8,486 nucleotides of DNA from Coriobacteriia bacterium (GTDB lineage: Bacteria; Actinomycetota; Coriobacteriia; Anaerosomatales; JAENZW01): assembly GCA_029858605.1 (NCBI GenBank), contig JAOUET010000074.1, forward strand, positions 1 to 8,486, given 5' to 3'. Below, piece after piece: positions 1 through 6,332 of this stretch (its first letter is position 1; every line of letters begins with the position of its first letter). The notes below the pieces were generated by a model, which ran no database searches, was not told the origin of the DNA, and was given only the letters and a program-made list of their open reading frames with translations. The position numbers and the translations under genes were made by a program.

Positions 1-267
1 CCGCTGTACGCCGTCGTATATCGACGACAGCAATCCTGGGCCAAGCTCGACCATCAGAGCACCCTCGGTCGATTCCACGAGGTCGCCGACGGTGAGACCC
101 GAAGTGTCCTCGTAGACCTGGACCGTCGCGAGGTTCCCCTCGAGACGGATGACCTCGCCCATGAGACCTTGGTGGCCCACACGGACGACATCGTACATCC
201 TGGCGCCGAGCATTCCCTGCGCCACGACGACCGGGCCCGTAATCTTTGAAATCGTTCCCGCTATCAT
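1..267 (-). CDS. atpA: V/A-type ATPase catalytic subunit A (N-terminal part, cut by window edge)
   Basis: Subunit A is the ATP-binding catalytic subunit of the A3B3 head of the V/A-type ATPase. Only the first 89 codons are inside the window; the reading frame is still open at base 1. I translated this piece directly. It starts MIAGTISKITGPVVVA, the beta-barrel start typical of the family, has EDTSGL at residues 53-58, and ends with ELGPGLL and SSIYDGVQR (74-89), a hallmark of V/A-type A subunits just before the family-specific insertion. The P-loop lies further on, outside the window. The ATG overlaps the stop of the F gene by one base (TGATG), so translation is probably coupled. GAGG-like sequence within the end of the F gene can serve as ribosome binding site. 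By gene order, B and D should follow. Identity is secure; completeness cannot be judged. Confidence 0.95.
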   Translation of the reverse strand, partial: MIAGTISKITGPVVVAQGMLGARMYDVVRVGHQGLMGEVIRLEGNLATVQVYEDTSGLTVGDLVESTEGALMVELGPGLLSSIYDGVQR

Positions 268-599
268 CAGCCTCGCCTCAGTGTGATGTCGAATCCAATA
301 GCCCTTCTGATCAGCCGGGACAGATACGCCCGATGATCCTCACCAACGGTGAGCTGTTCCTTGATCGGCAGCGAAATGACGATCGGCCGGTAAATCGAAT
401 CGATCTTCTGCTGGGTCCTTTCGTCGATCGCAGCCATCATCCGCTCGTTGACGGCGATGATCCCGCTCGATTCGTCGTCGATGAGCTCGTTGAGTTGCTT
501 GCGGGCCAATTCCTGCGAATCGGCGACCAGCACGTCCACGCCGGCCAGGCGAAACCCATCGGCAGTATCCGAATCCGTGAGGACGACGAGCTTATACAA
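267..599 (-). CDS. atpF: V/A-type ATPase subunit F (central shaft), TTG start
   Basis: Subunit F (NtpG in Enterococcus) is a small Rossmann-like protein that binds subunit D in the rotating central shaft and modulates ATP hydrolysis. The product has 110 residues, normal for the family (about 100-110). It shows the N-terminal strand YKLVVLTDSD, GFRLAG at 15-20, GIIAVNE at 46-52 and PIVISLP at 72-78, all in the family pattern. The only sensible start is TTG at 599-597: translation from there gives exactly the conserved N-terminus, and AGGAGGG at 609-615 lies 9 nt upstream. The gene overlaps the end of the C gene by 8 nt and its own stop overlaps the ATG of the A gene by one base, so it is embedded in a coupled C-F-A chain. 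The TTG start may lower its translation relative to A and B, which is inference. Confidence 0.93.
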   Translation of the reverse strand: MYKLVVLTDSDTADGFRLAGVDVLVADSQELARKQLNELIDDESSGIIAVNERMMAAIDERTQQKIDSIYRPIVISLPIKEQLTVGEDHRAYLSRLIRRAIGFDITLRRG

Positions 600-1683
600 G
601 GATGAGCTCCCTCCTCACGCGTTCCATGGGCATGCCGACCGACTTGCCCTTCACGATGATTCGCAGGTTCGTGACCTCGTTCTGCTTCGCCCATAGATAT
701 GCGATGGCGATTCCGATGCCGAGCGGATCACCGCGACCCACGGCCAGCGCCTTGCGCATGTGGAAGTCCTCGAGAGTGCGCTCGAATACGGAGATCGAGT
801 TCTCCTCGAGATACTTCAGAACGGCTGCGTCGAGGGTGTGACCGTACGGCGTACCCTTGAGCCTATCTATGACCTCGTCAACATCCGACATGTGAGCCAG
901 CTCGTTGTAGAGGTCCTGGCTGATGGATTTCCCGCCATCCAGGAAGAACTCCTCGACCTTGACGCTCTCGAGGTCGGCCTTCTGAAGACGGAAGACCATG
1001 ACCAGATTCATCGTGTCGATCTGCACACCCAGAATCTCACGTGCGACCCTGGCGTTCAGGCCGCGGCCGGCCAACCTGCTCGAGGCTAGGTGCGTGTAGT
1101 AACGGTCGAGCGCCAACTCGAGATCGGCCAGCTCCCCGCTACGCATGTACTCCGCGTATCCCTCACGCATAGCTGGGGCATAGGGCAGTCCCCAGGTTAC
1201 CGCCGTATCCACGACCGCCTTGATGTCGCCGAGTATCGTAAGCGCTTCGAGTTCTACCAGCGAGAGAGCGCCGGCGGGCAGAAGGCCGTCGGCTATCTCC
1301 TGTGCCGAAAGATGCATGTGGTTGCCGCGCAGGATCGTCTTGACGTTGAAGACGTCCCACCGACCGAGCAGCGTCGAAACGATGTAGCTGGCCTCGTCAT
1401 TCAGGAAACCTTGCACCTTCCGGTAGGTCCGAACCAAGTTGTTCTTCAGCGCTTCGTCTACAGACGCTGCGGTCCTTCCGTGAATCAGTGCCTCATCCAA
1501 ATCCGAGCCGTATTCGGTACCCGAGAGATCCTGGATGAGGGCACTCGTATCCGGCGCAGCGGTCAACCCCTTCAGGAAAGGCTCGCCCAAAAGGCGCGAC
1601 CGCATGCCACGGATGCGCGCATTCGAGTATCCGTAGTCCTTGCCACCGGGCGACGTTTTGCGGGTCTTCATGGAACTCGTCAT
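592..1683 (-). CDS. atpC: V/A-type ATPase subunit C (homologue of eukaryotic subunit d)
   Basis: Subunit C is the funnel-shaped socket between the central shaft (D/F) and the membrane rotor ring. The product has 363 residues, slightly longer than the 320-350 usual for the family, the excess being a short N-terminal leader of charged and Gly/Ser residues. Family marks are GYSNARIRGMRSRLL (18-32), LGRWDVFNVKTILRG (106-120), QIDTMNL (221-227) and the C-terminal stretch with NEVTNLRIIVKGKSVGMP (335-352). These resemble the threefold-repeated helical bundle motifs of the family. The ATG at 1683 overlaps the TGA of the E gene by four bases (ATGA). A second in-frame ATG at 1671 would give a protein four residues shorter and cannot be excluded, but the coupled start is the more natural. 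The end overlaps the F gene. Confidence 0.95.
   Translation of the reverse strand: MTSSMKTRKTSPGGKDYGYSNARIRGMRSRLLGEPFLKGLTAAPDTSALIQDLSGTEYGSDLDEALIHGRTAASVDEALKNNLVRTYRKVQGFLNDEASYIVSTLLGRWDVFNVKTILRGNHMHLSAQEIADGLLPAGALSLVELEALTILGDIKAVVDTAVTWGLPYAPAMREGYAEYMRSGELADLELALDRYYTHLASSRLAGRGLNARVAREILGVQIDTMNLVMVFRLQKADLESVKVEEFFLDGGKSISQDLYNELAHMSDVDEVIDRLKGTPYGHTLDAAVLKYLEENSISVFERTLEDFHMRKALAVGRGDPLGIGIAIAYLWAKQNEVTNLRIIVKGKSVGMPMERVRRELILV
609..615 (-). promoter_or_regulatory. Ribosome binding site deciding the TTG start of subunit F
   Basis: AGGAGGG on the minus strand within the last codons of the C gene, 9 nt before TTG at 599-597. No ATG or GTG is available in this frame near the conserved N-terminus, so this site supports the rare TTG start. 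Confidence 0.8.
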
Positions 1684-2258
1684 GGGAACAGAATCTCCGC
1701 GACCTCGGCCTGGATCAGTTTTTCAGCTTTCTCGAGTCGGTCCTCGAACGTGTTGCGGCGCATAATGCGACCGCCACCCGTGCGTACGGCCAAACCTCCG
1801 GATGTCTTCAGCTCCGGTTTGACCTTCGCGCTGAGGCCGAGATCGGCCACCGTACGTTCTGCAAGAGCGACATCCGCTTTGTCGACCAACACCTCAACCT
1901 CACCGTTGAGGCCCTGAAGGGCCTCTTCGGCAAGAGTGCGGAATATGGCCGGGTACTCGGACTCTGACCGCATCTCGCCAAGTCTGGCTGTCGCGGCCTC
2001 AAAAGCACCGCGCACCGACTCCTCCTTGACTGAGGCGACCCGCTTCTTGCCCTGCAGCCGTGCGGCGTTCATCGACCTAGTCGCACGCTCACGCACAGCC
2101 TTCTCGGTCGCATCAGCCGTGGTCTGGCGGATGACGTTGCCCTGCTCATCAGCTTCTTCGCCGATGGCCTTTGCGTGGTCCCGAGCGTCGGTCAGAATCT
2201 GCTCGATCTCTTTGTCTGCCTGCTCGTCGAGTGCTCTGAAGATGTCGTCAAGGGCCAT
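1680..2258 (-). CDS. atpE: V/A-type ATPase subunit E (peripheral stalk)
   Basis: Subunit E pairs with the G/H subunit to make the peripheral stalks that hold the A3B3 head against the membrane stator. The product has 192 residues, typical of the family. Residues about 8-100 are a long, alanine-rich charged helix of coiled-coil type. The rest forms the globular head-binding domain, ending in the family signature NTFEDRLEKAEKLI followed by QAEVAEILF (169-191). SGGLAVRTGGGRI (153-165) is the conserved strand-turn before it. The ATG at 2258 has GGAAGGAG at 2267-2274, 8 nt upstream. It lies 48 nt after the K gene, the longest gap inside the ATPase block apart from G/H to I, and is coupled by ATGA overlap to the C gene. 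Confidence 0.95.
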   Translation of the reverse strand: MALDDIFRALDEQADKEIEQILTDARDHAKAIGEEADEQGNVIRQTTADATEKAVRERATRSMNAARLQGKKRVASVKEESVRGAFEAATARLGEMRSESEYPAIFRTLAEEALQGLNGEVEVLVDKADVALAERTVADLGLSAKVKPELKTSGGLAVRTGGGRIMRRNTFEDRLEKAEKLIQAEVAEILFP

Positions 2259-2266
2259 AAACCGGG

Positions 2267-2274
2267 CTCCTTCC
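2267..2274 (-). promoter_or_regulatory. Ribosome binding site of the subunit E gene
   Basis: GGAAGGAG on the minus strand, 8 nt before the ATG at 2258. It fixes this start and shows that E, unlike its neighbours C, F and A, has its own non-overlapping initiation region. Confidence 0.75.
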
Positions 2275-2306
2275 GCGTTACTCGCGACAAACGGCCTGGA
2301 AGACCT

Positions 2307-2627
2307 CTAGCCGCTGATCATGATCGCGGACACGAAACCCAGCAGAACGATGATCTCCGGAAGAGCCTGGAGCGTGATGATCCAGATGGAGACCTCAGGA
2401 CGCTCAGCGAGCGTACCAGCGCCGGCCGAGCCAATCTTGGCCTGGGCGTAGCCGGCCGCCAGAGCCGACAGTCCCATTGCCAGTCCCGCGGCCATCGACT
2501 TCGCGGCAGCCGTCTGCCACTCGACAGACTCTGCCGCCGCTTCCTCTGCGAACGCTATGGCCGGCACCAGCCAGGCAGCGACAAACGTGCTGCCGAACAC
2601 CCACTTTGCGAGCCGATTCTTGATCAT
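2307..2627 (-). CDS. atpK: V/A-type ATPase proteolipid subunit K/L (rotor ring c-subunit)
   Basis: This is the membrane proteolipid that forms the rotating ion-carrying ring. The 106 residues show three hydrophobic stretches. Residues 1-27 look like a cleavable signal peptide (basic start, hydrophobic core, AFA then EE). About 42-72 is the first ring helix, with AAGYAQAKIGSAGAG, and about 80-104 the second. The second helix holds the ion-binding glutamate E91 in LQALPEIIVLLGF. The mature protein is thus a single hairpin of about 79 residues, like the Thermus L subunit and unlike the 16-kDa four-helix NtpK of Enterococcus. No Thr/Ser/Tyr follows E91 at once, which fits proton better than sodium coupling, but this is inference. 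The ATG overlaps the I stop by four bases (ATGA), with GGAGGTG at 2638-2644 as ribosome binding site. Confidence 0.94.
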   Translation of the reverse strand: MIKNRLAKWVFGSTFVAAWLVPAIAFAEEAAAESVEWQTAAAKSMAAGLAMGLSALAAGYAQAKIGSAGAGTLAERPEVSIWIITLQALPEIIVLLGFVSAIMISG

Positions 2628-4600
2628 GCGCTCTTTTCACCTCCGGTTTTAGTGAACGGTTCGTACTGCTGCTTGCCCGTCTCGAAGAACTTCCCAAAGA
2701 ACTCCAGGAAGTTTAGACGCAAAGCGTGGATTGTCGGGCTGAACGCCGCGATGATGAAGTTCAACCCGTGGAGCAAGAGTCCGATGGCCGCACCGGCCAC
2801 AACGTTCCCCATGCTCGCGACTATTTCGTTGACCGCGTCCGCGAAGATGGCTCCCGCGAGACCAACGGCCATGATACGGATGTAGCTCGCCATGTGGGAG
2901 ACAGACTCTACCGTCTCCACCACACCCATGACGCCCCCTCCGCGAATCGCGTAGATGAAGCCCCCGAATGCGACGACGGCAAACAATACCTGGCCGACCT
3001 GGGAAATGCTGTCGGCCAAGCCCACAAAACCGACGCCGACTGCCATGAGCACGCCCAGGAGGAACGTCAGTATTCCCGCCTTCTCGTACAGGTGCTTCTT
3101 GTGCTTCATCCGAATCGCGTTGATGACTCCCATGACGAGACCGAACAACACGTGTACGACGCCGACTATTACCGCGAGGATCATGAACTCCTGGACGAGC
3201 GCCACGCGGTGGAAGGTCGGTACGACCCCGAACCACTTTGCCGGATCGTGGCCATAGACGAGACCCAGCTTGGCCGGCACGTTGCCGAAAGCCTCACCGT
3301 AGACGAAGCCGAACGCGCACACCATGGTCGCCGCAGGTCCCAGAATCGATGTTGCCAGCTGGATTCCCGCACTCTCCCTGAACTTCAAGCGCAGCCAGAA
3401 GACGATCGCCAGCATGATGAGCCCGTACCCGAGGTCGCCGACGATCATGCCGAAGAACAGCGGATAGAACAGGAAGAGCAGCCACGTCGGGTCGACGGTG
3501 CCATAGCGTGGTACACCACGGACGCCGACGAGTGTCTGGAACGGAGCAATCGCCTTGGGGTTCGAGAGGGCGACCGGCGTGTCCGCGAAATCGTCTTCCC
3601 TGATCTCCGTCTGCTCCACGATGACGTCGTCGGCCCACTTCTCGGTAATCATCTTGCGGAGACCGGAAACGTCTCGTACAGGCATCCAACCGGTGATGAC
3701 GAACGCGTACTCGGTGCGCCCGAACTTGGGAATCGCGCTGATCTCCTCGGTCTTGTCGATGAGCACGTCTCGAACCGCGGTGAGGCGCAGCTGCCAGCGG
3801 TCCGACATCTCCTTCAGCTCGCCGGTGACCTTGTCGAGATCCGAAGGCAGCGACTTGCGACGCTGCTTGAGTTGATCGTAGGCCATGTCGAAGGGCATTC
3901 CTTCGAAATCGCTTGGGAGCCTAATCTGATTCACGTTCTCCATGGCGAGGAACTTGTGGACCGCCTCGGTCGACTTGCGTGCGAAGACGACGATAGCCGC
4001 CGTCGTATCCTCGTCGACGTCGGCAGACACGATCTCGCACTGCTTGTTCGTGATCTTGTCGAGTTCCTCTTTGAGTTGTTCGAGTGCGCCCTTGTAGCGG
4101 CGCTCCACGAGGAGTGCTACCGAGTCGTACGCGCCGGTGGTCACTATCTGCTTCGCGAGCGGCTGGATCTTGTGAAGAATCGGCTCGTAGCGGGCAAGCA
4201 GCGCAAGCTCGGACTCGATTGCCGTGTGACTTGACGCGAGCGCCGACGTACGGTCCTCGACTTCTTGTATGACCTCGTGGACCTCCTGCGACAGCTGCTC
4301 GCTGTCCAACTGGTAGAGCCGCTCGTACTCGGCCCTCCGCTTCGTCGGATCCATCGGAGTCTCTTCGCGATGGAGCGCTTTCAGAATCGCGCGAACGCGG
4401 ATGAGCATGTCGTCCATGCGCGACTGGTCCTGGCGCTGTTTCTCGTAGATCTCCATTTGGTCAAGAGGTAGCTCACCTGAGGCTATCTTCCGAGACAAGT
4501 CCTCGATGTGGAGGCGCCCCTGATCGTGAAGCACGCTCACAACATCGAAGAACAAGTTCTTCGGGCCGATAATCTCAAGCTTCGCCATTGGAACCAGCAC
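2624..4600 (-). CDS. atpI: V/A-type ATPase membrane stator subunit I (a-subunit)
   Basis: Subunit I binds the peripheral stalks and supplies the two ion half-channels next to the rotor ring. The 658 residues match the family (about 650). Residues 1 to about 350 are the cytosolic arm, with coiled-coil stretches near 95-185 and 240-290. From about 370 there are seven or eight membrane helices, beginning with LFYPLFFGMIVGDLGYG (377-393). ASYIRIMAVGLAG (571-583) holds R575, matching the essential arginine of a-subunits. TIHALRLNFLEFFGKFF (623-639) holds H625 and R628, matching the second conserved pair. I chose the GTG at 4600 (MLVPMAKLEIIG) because GAGGGGG at 4609-4615 is 8 nt upstream. The ATG at 4588 would be 20 nt from it. 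The end overlaps the K gene by four bases. Confidence 0.95.
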   Translation of the reverse strand: MLVPMAKLEIIGPKNLFFDVVSVLHDQGRLHIEDLSRKIASGELPLDQMEIYEKQRQDQSRMDDMLIRVRAILKALHREETPMDPTKRRAEYERLYQLDSEQLSQEVHEVIQEVEDRTSALASSHTAIESELALLARYEPILHKIQPLAKQIVTTGAYDSVALLVERRYKGALEQLKEELDKITNKQCEIVSADVDEDTTAAIVVFARKSTEAVHKFLAMENVNQIRLPSDFEGMPFDMAYDQLKQRRKSLPSDLDKVTGELKEMSDRWQLRLTAVRDVLIDKTEEISAIPKFGRTEYAFVITGWMPVRDVSGLRKMITEKWADDVIVEQTEIREDDFADTPVALSNPKAIAPFQTLVGVRGVPRYGTVDPTWLLFLFYPLFFGMIVGDLGYGLIMLAIVFWLRLKFRESAGIQLATSILGPAATMVCAFGFVYGEAFGNVPAKLGLVYGHDPAKWFGVVPTFHRVALVQEFMILAVIVGVVHVLFGLVMGVINAIRMKHKKHLYEKAGILTFLLGVLMAVGVGFVGLADSISQVGQVLFAVVAFGGFIYAIRGGGVMGVVETVESVSHMASYIRIMAVGLAGAIFADAVNEIVASMGNVVAGAAIGLLLHGLNFIIAAFSPTIHALRLNFLEFFGKFFETGKQQYEPFTKTGGEKSA

Positions 4601-4645
4601 TCAGCACACCCCCTCGGCCGCCCGGCAGCGACCTCTCGTGATGAA

Positions 4646-5014
4646 TCACACTTCAGCAATCCTTCTGCAGACGAGGCTGGCAGCGGAGTCTATGCGCTCC
4701 TTCACCGCCGACTTGAGCGCTTCGATCTCTGCATCGGCATCAATGCTGATCTGGGCCGTTTCGCCCTCGAGTTCCTTCAGCACGCTCTTCTCTCGCTGCT
4801 TCGCCAGGTCCTTGCTCTCTTCCTCGGCCTTGACGATGATCCCCGCAGCATCCTTGCGCGCGGCGGCGACGATCTCCTCAGCCTCCTGCTTTGCCGCCAG
4901 CACGCGACCGGAGATGGACATCTCCTTCTCGCGAATCAGATGGAGAGGCGAGTTCGAATCGCGTGAAAGGGTCTCCTGGTGGAATTGAATCTCCTCGAGA
5001 ACCTTCTCGTCCAC
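4646..5014 (-). CDS. atpH: V/A-type ATPase subunit G/H (peripheral stalk coiled coil), GTG start
   Basis: This protein forms the heterodimeric coiled-coil peripheral stalk with subunit E (called G in Thermus, NtpF in Enterococcus, H in archaea). The 122-residue product is almost wholly helical and very rich in Glu, Lys and Ala. The core is about residues 22-115, with LIREKEMSISGRVLAAKQEA and EEIVAAARKDAAGI, the EAEEI(V/I)xxA pattern of the family, and a C-terminal ERIDSAASLVCRRIAEV. Sequence conservation in this family is low, so the assignment rests on composition, length and position directly before the I gene. The GTG at 5014 is preceded by CAGGAGGGA (AGGAGG at 5024-5029, 9 nt away). A TTG further upstream at 5065 lacks a ribosome binding site. 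It is the first gene of the ATPase block, 45 nt before subunit I. Confidence 0.88.
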   Translation of the reverse strand: MDEKVLEEIQFHQETLSRDSNSPLHLIREKEMSISGRVLAAKQEAEEIVAAARKDAAGIIVKAEEESKDLAKQREKSVLKELEGETAQISIDADAEIEALKSAVKERIDSAASLVCRRIAEV

Positions 5015-5022
5015 GTGGTGTT

Positions 5023-5029
5023 CCCTCCT
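5023..5029 (-). promoter_or_regulatory. Ribosome binding site deciding the GTG start of subunit G/H
   Basis: AGGAGGG on the minus strand, followed after 8 nt by GTG at 5014-5012. A near-perfect anti-16S match at good spacing. It rules out the longer frame starting at 5065, whose start sits inside a hairpin and has no such site. Confidence 0.8.
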
Positions 5030-5051
5030 GTCATGCGTCCTCGGGAAGCCA

Positions 5052-5084
5052 AGCACATCCCACAAAGAGCAGTGGGATGCTGCT
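5052..5084 (-). promoter_or_regulatory. Strong RNA hairpin in the leader of the ATPase operon
   Basis: On the plus strand AGCACATCCCAC (5052-5063) is complementary to GTGGGATG plus TGCT (5072-5084), with only the C at 5080 bulged and an 8-base loop (5064-5071). In the minus-strand RNA this makes a 12-bp stem about 40 nt before the GTG of subunit G/H. No run of U follows on either strand, so it is not a standard intrinsic terminator. It could be a leader structure that stabilises the mRNA or affects initiation, a processing site, or a factor-dependent stop. The pairing is seen directly; the role is unknown. Confidence 0.55.
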
Positions 5085-5210
5085 CATCAATACGATTCGA
5101 CGAACGGGGCCTCCCTCCTGCAAGCTCTTGACAATTCCTTCACAAGGCGAAAGGCGAGGTTTGACGGGGATTCTGGGGTCCTTGACCTCAGGTTTTCGGC
5201 AGACCCGTCC

Positions 5211-6329
5211 CTACTGTATCAACTCGCGCTCGAGCCGCATTCCGAAGGCGCACGCCATCTCGTAGTTGATGGTCCCTGCGGCCTCGGCAAGCTCCTCCAT
5301 TGTGATGCTCTCGTTGCCCTGTGTACCGACTATAACGGCCTCATCGCCAACGGTCACTGAAAGACCTCTCGGTACCTCCGCCATGATCTGATCCATGGTG
5401 ACTCGGCCGACCTGCTGGCAGCGCCGCCCACCCAACAACACGCTCATCTTGTTCGAAAGAATCCGATGCACTCCGTCGGCGTATCCAAGCGGCAATGTCG
5501 CCACCGTTGTGGGAGCGGCTGCACGCCAAGTCAGCCCGTAGGAAACGCCTTCACCCATCTGGATGCGCTTCACGAGACAGACACGGGACTTCACCTGCAT
5601 GGCCGGCCGAAGCGCGACGTGATCCCGAGTGGTCGCACCCGGTTGCAGCCCGTACATGGCAATCCCGCAACGCACCATGTCGTAGTGGGTCTTCGAGTGC
5701 AGTATCGTGGCGGCGCTATTGGCAGCGTGCACGATTCCCGGAGACACGCCCTCGGTGCGAATCGCTTCGAGTGCCTCCTCGAAGCGCTCGACCTGCCGCT
5801 CGAAGTCCCAGTCACCTGGCTGTTCGGCCGTTGCGAAGTGCGTGCAAGTGCCCTCGAGTTCGATTCCGGGGAGATCGCCCAGCCTGGATGCGAACTCGGC
5901 CGCGTCTTCTGCGCGGACCCCGATCCGGTTCATCCCGGTGTCTACTTTCAAGTGGTACAACGCGCGCGCTCCTACTTGTGCGGCGGCGCGACTGAGAGCC
6001 ACGCCGAACTCACGCGTCGTCACCATTGGCAAGAGATCGTTCTCGAGGACGAGATGCGTCGAGGACGGCGGTGGTTCCTGCAGCAGATGCAATGTCGCTG
6101 TGACGCCGGCTTCTCTCAACTCCAGCGCTTCGGATATCGTGGCCACCGCCAGACGGTCTGCTCCGCCCGCCAGCGCCGCCCTGGCAACAGGCACCGCCCC
6201 GTGTCCGTAGGCGTCCGCCTTCACCACCGCCATGAAGAGCGTGCCGTTCCGTGTGAGGGCCTTCAGCGATCGAACGTTGTGGGCGATGGCCCCGAGGTCG
6301 ATCTCGGCGTGAGCATATCGAGGGATCAT
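5211..6329 (-). CDS. alr: Alanine racemase (PLP-dependent)
   Basis: Interconverts L- and D-alanine in the cytoplasm, supplying D-alanine for peptidoglycan. The 372 residues match the family (360-390). The N-terminal TIM barrel carries the PLP-binding lysine K37 in AVVKADAYGHG, KVDTGMNRIG (128-137, with R135), THFATAE (163-169), AANSAATI (202-209) and MVRCGIAMYGL (218-228), where R220 matches the arginine that contacts the pyridine nitrogen. The C-terminal domain carries the second catalytic base Y264 in GVSYGLTW, LGYADGV (281-287), M312-D313 in VTMDQIM, and Y356 in TINYEMAC. All key residues of the Geobacillus enzyme have counterparts, so it should be active. The start lies 3 nt after the CBS-protein stop, with only a weak GAAGAG site (6336-6341), suggesting translation coupled to that gene. 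A 196-nt gap follows. Confidence 0.97.
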   Translation of the reverse strand: MIPRYAHAEIDLGAIAHNVRSLKALTRNGTLFMAVVKADAYGHGAVPVARAALAGGADRLAVATISEALELREAGVTATLHLLQEPPPSSTHLVLENDLLPMVTTREFGVALSRAAAQVGARALYHLKVDTGMNRIGVRAEDAAEFASRLGDLPGIELEGTCTHFATAEQPGDWDFERQVERFEEALEAIRTEGVSPGIVHAANSAATILHSKTHYDMVRCGIAMYGLQPGATTRDHVALRPAMQVKSRVCLVKRIQMGEGVSYGLTWRAAAPTTVATLPLGYADGVHRILSNKMSVLLGGRRCQQVGRVTMDQIMAEVPRGLSVTVGDEAVIVGTQGNESITMEELAEAAGTINYEMACAFGMRLERELIQ

Positions 6330-6332
6330 ACG

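Larger units (their letters stand above)
5015..5210 (-). other. Intergenic leader between alr and the ATPase operon
   Basis: This 196-nt stretch is by far the longest gap between genes in the window. It separates the alr stop from the first ATPase gene and is where a promoter for the ATPase operon would be expected. It contains a strong hairpin (5052-5084), a Shine-Dalgarno-like AGGAGGGAGG (5110-5119) with no start codon at usual distance, and an 18-codon frame (5031-5087). I found no convincing -35/-10 pair on the minus strand and no GC-rich stem followed by a T-run, so where alr transcription ends and ATPase transcription begins is unresolved. Confidence 0.6.

Noticed and set aside
1090..1917. 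Plus-strand open frame (275 codons) antisense to subunits C and E
   Set aside because: Covers parts of two conserved genes, with no family resemblance and no good ribosome site noticed.
2726..4234. Long plus-strand open frame (502 codons) antisense to subunit I
   Set aside because: It is the mirror of a strongly conserved membrane protein gene. Its translation is full of Asp, Glu, Arg and His with no recognisable motif, as expected from GC-biased codons read on the other strand.
4646..5065. Longer version of subunit G/H starting with TTG at 5065
   Set aside because: That TTG lies in the leader hairpin and has no ribosome site. GTG at 5014 has a near-perfect one and gives the usual length.
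5128..5133. Perfect TTGACA -35 box on the plus strand in the intergenic leader
   Set aside because: No -10 element at 16-18 nt (the sequence there is GC-rich, AAGGCG-like), and it would point into the antisense of alr. Probably chance.
5163..5209. Possible stem GACGGG/CCCGTC just after the alr stop, as a terminator
   Set aside because: Only 6 bp enclosing about 35 nt of weakly pairing sequence, with no T-run after it on the minus strand. Not good enough to call an intrinsic terminator.
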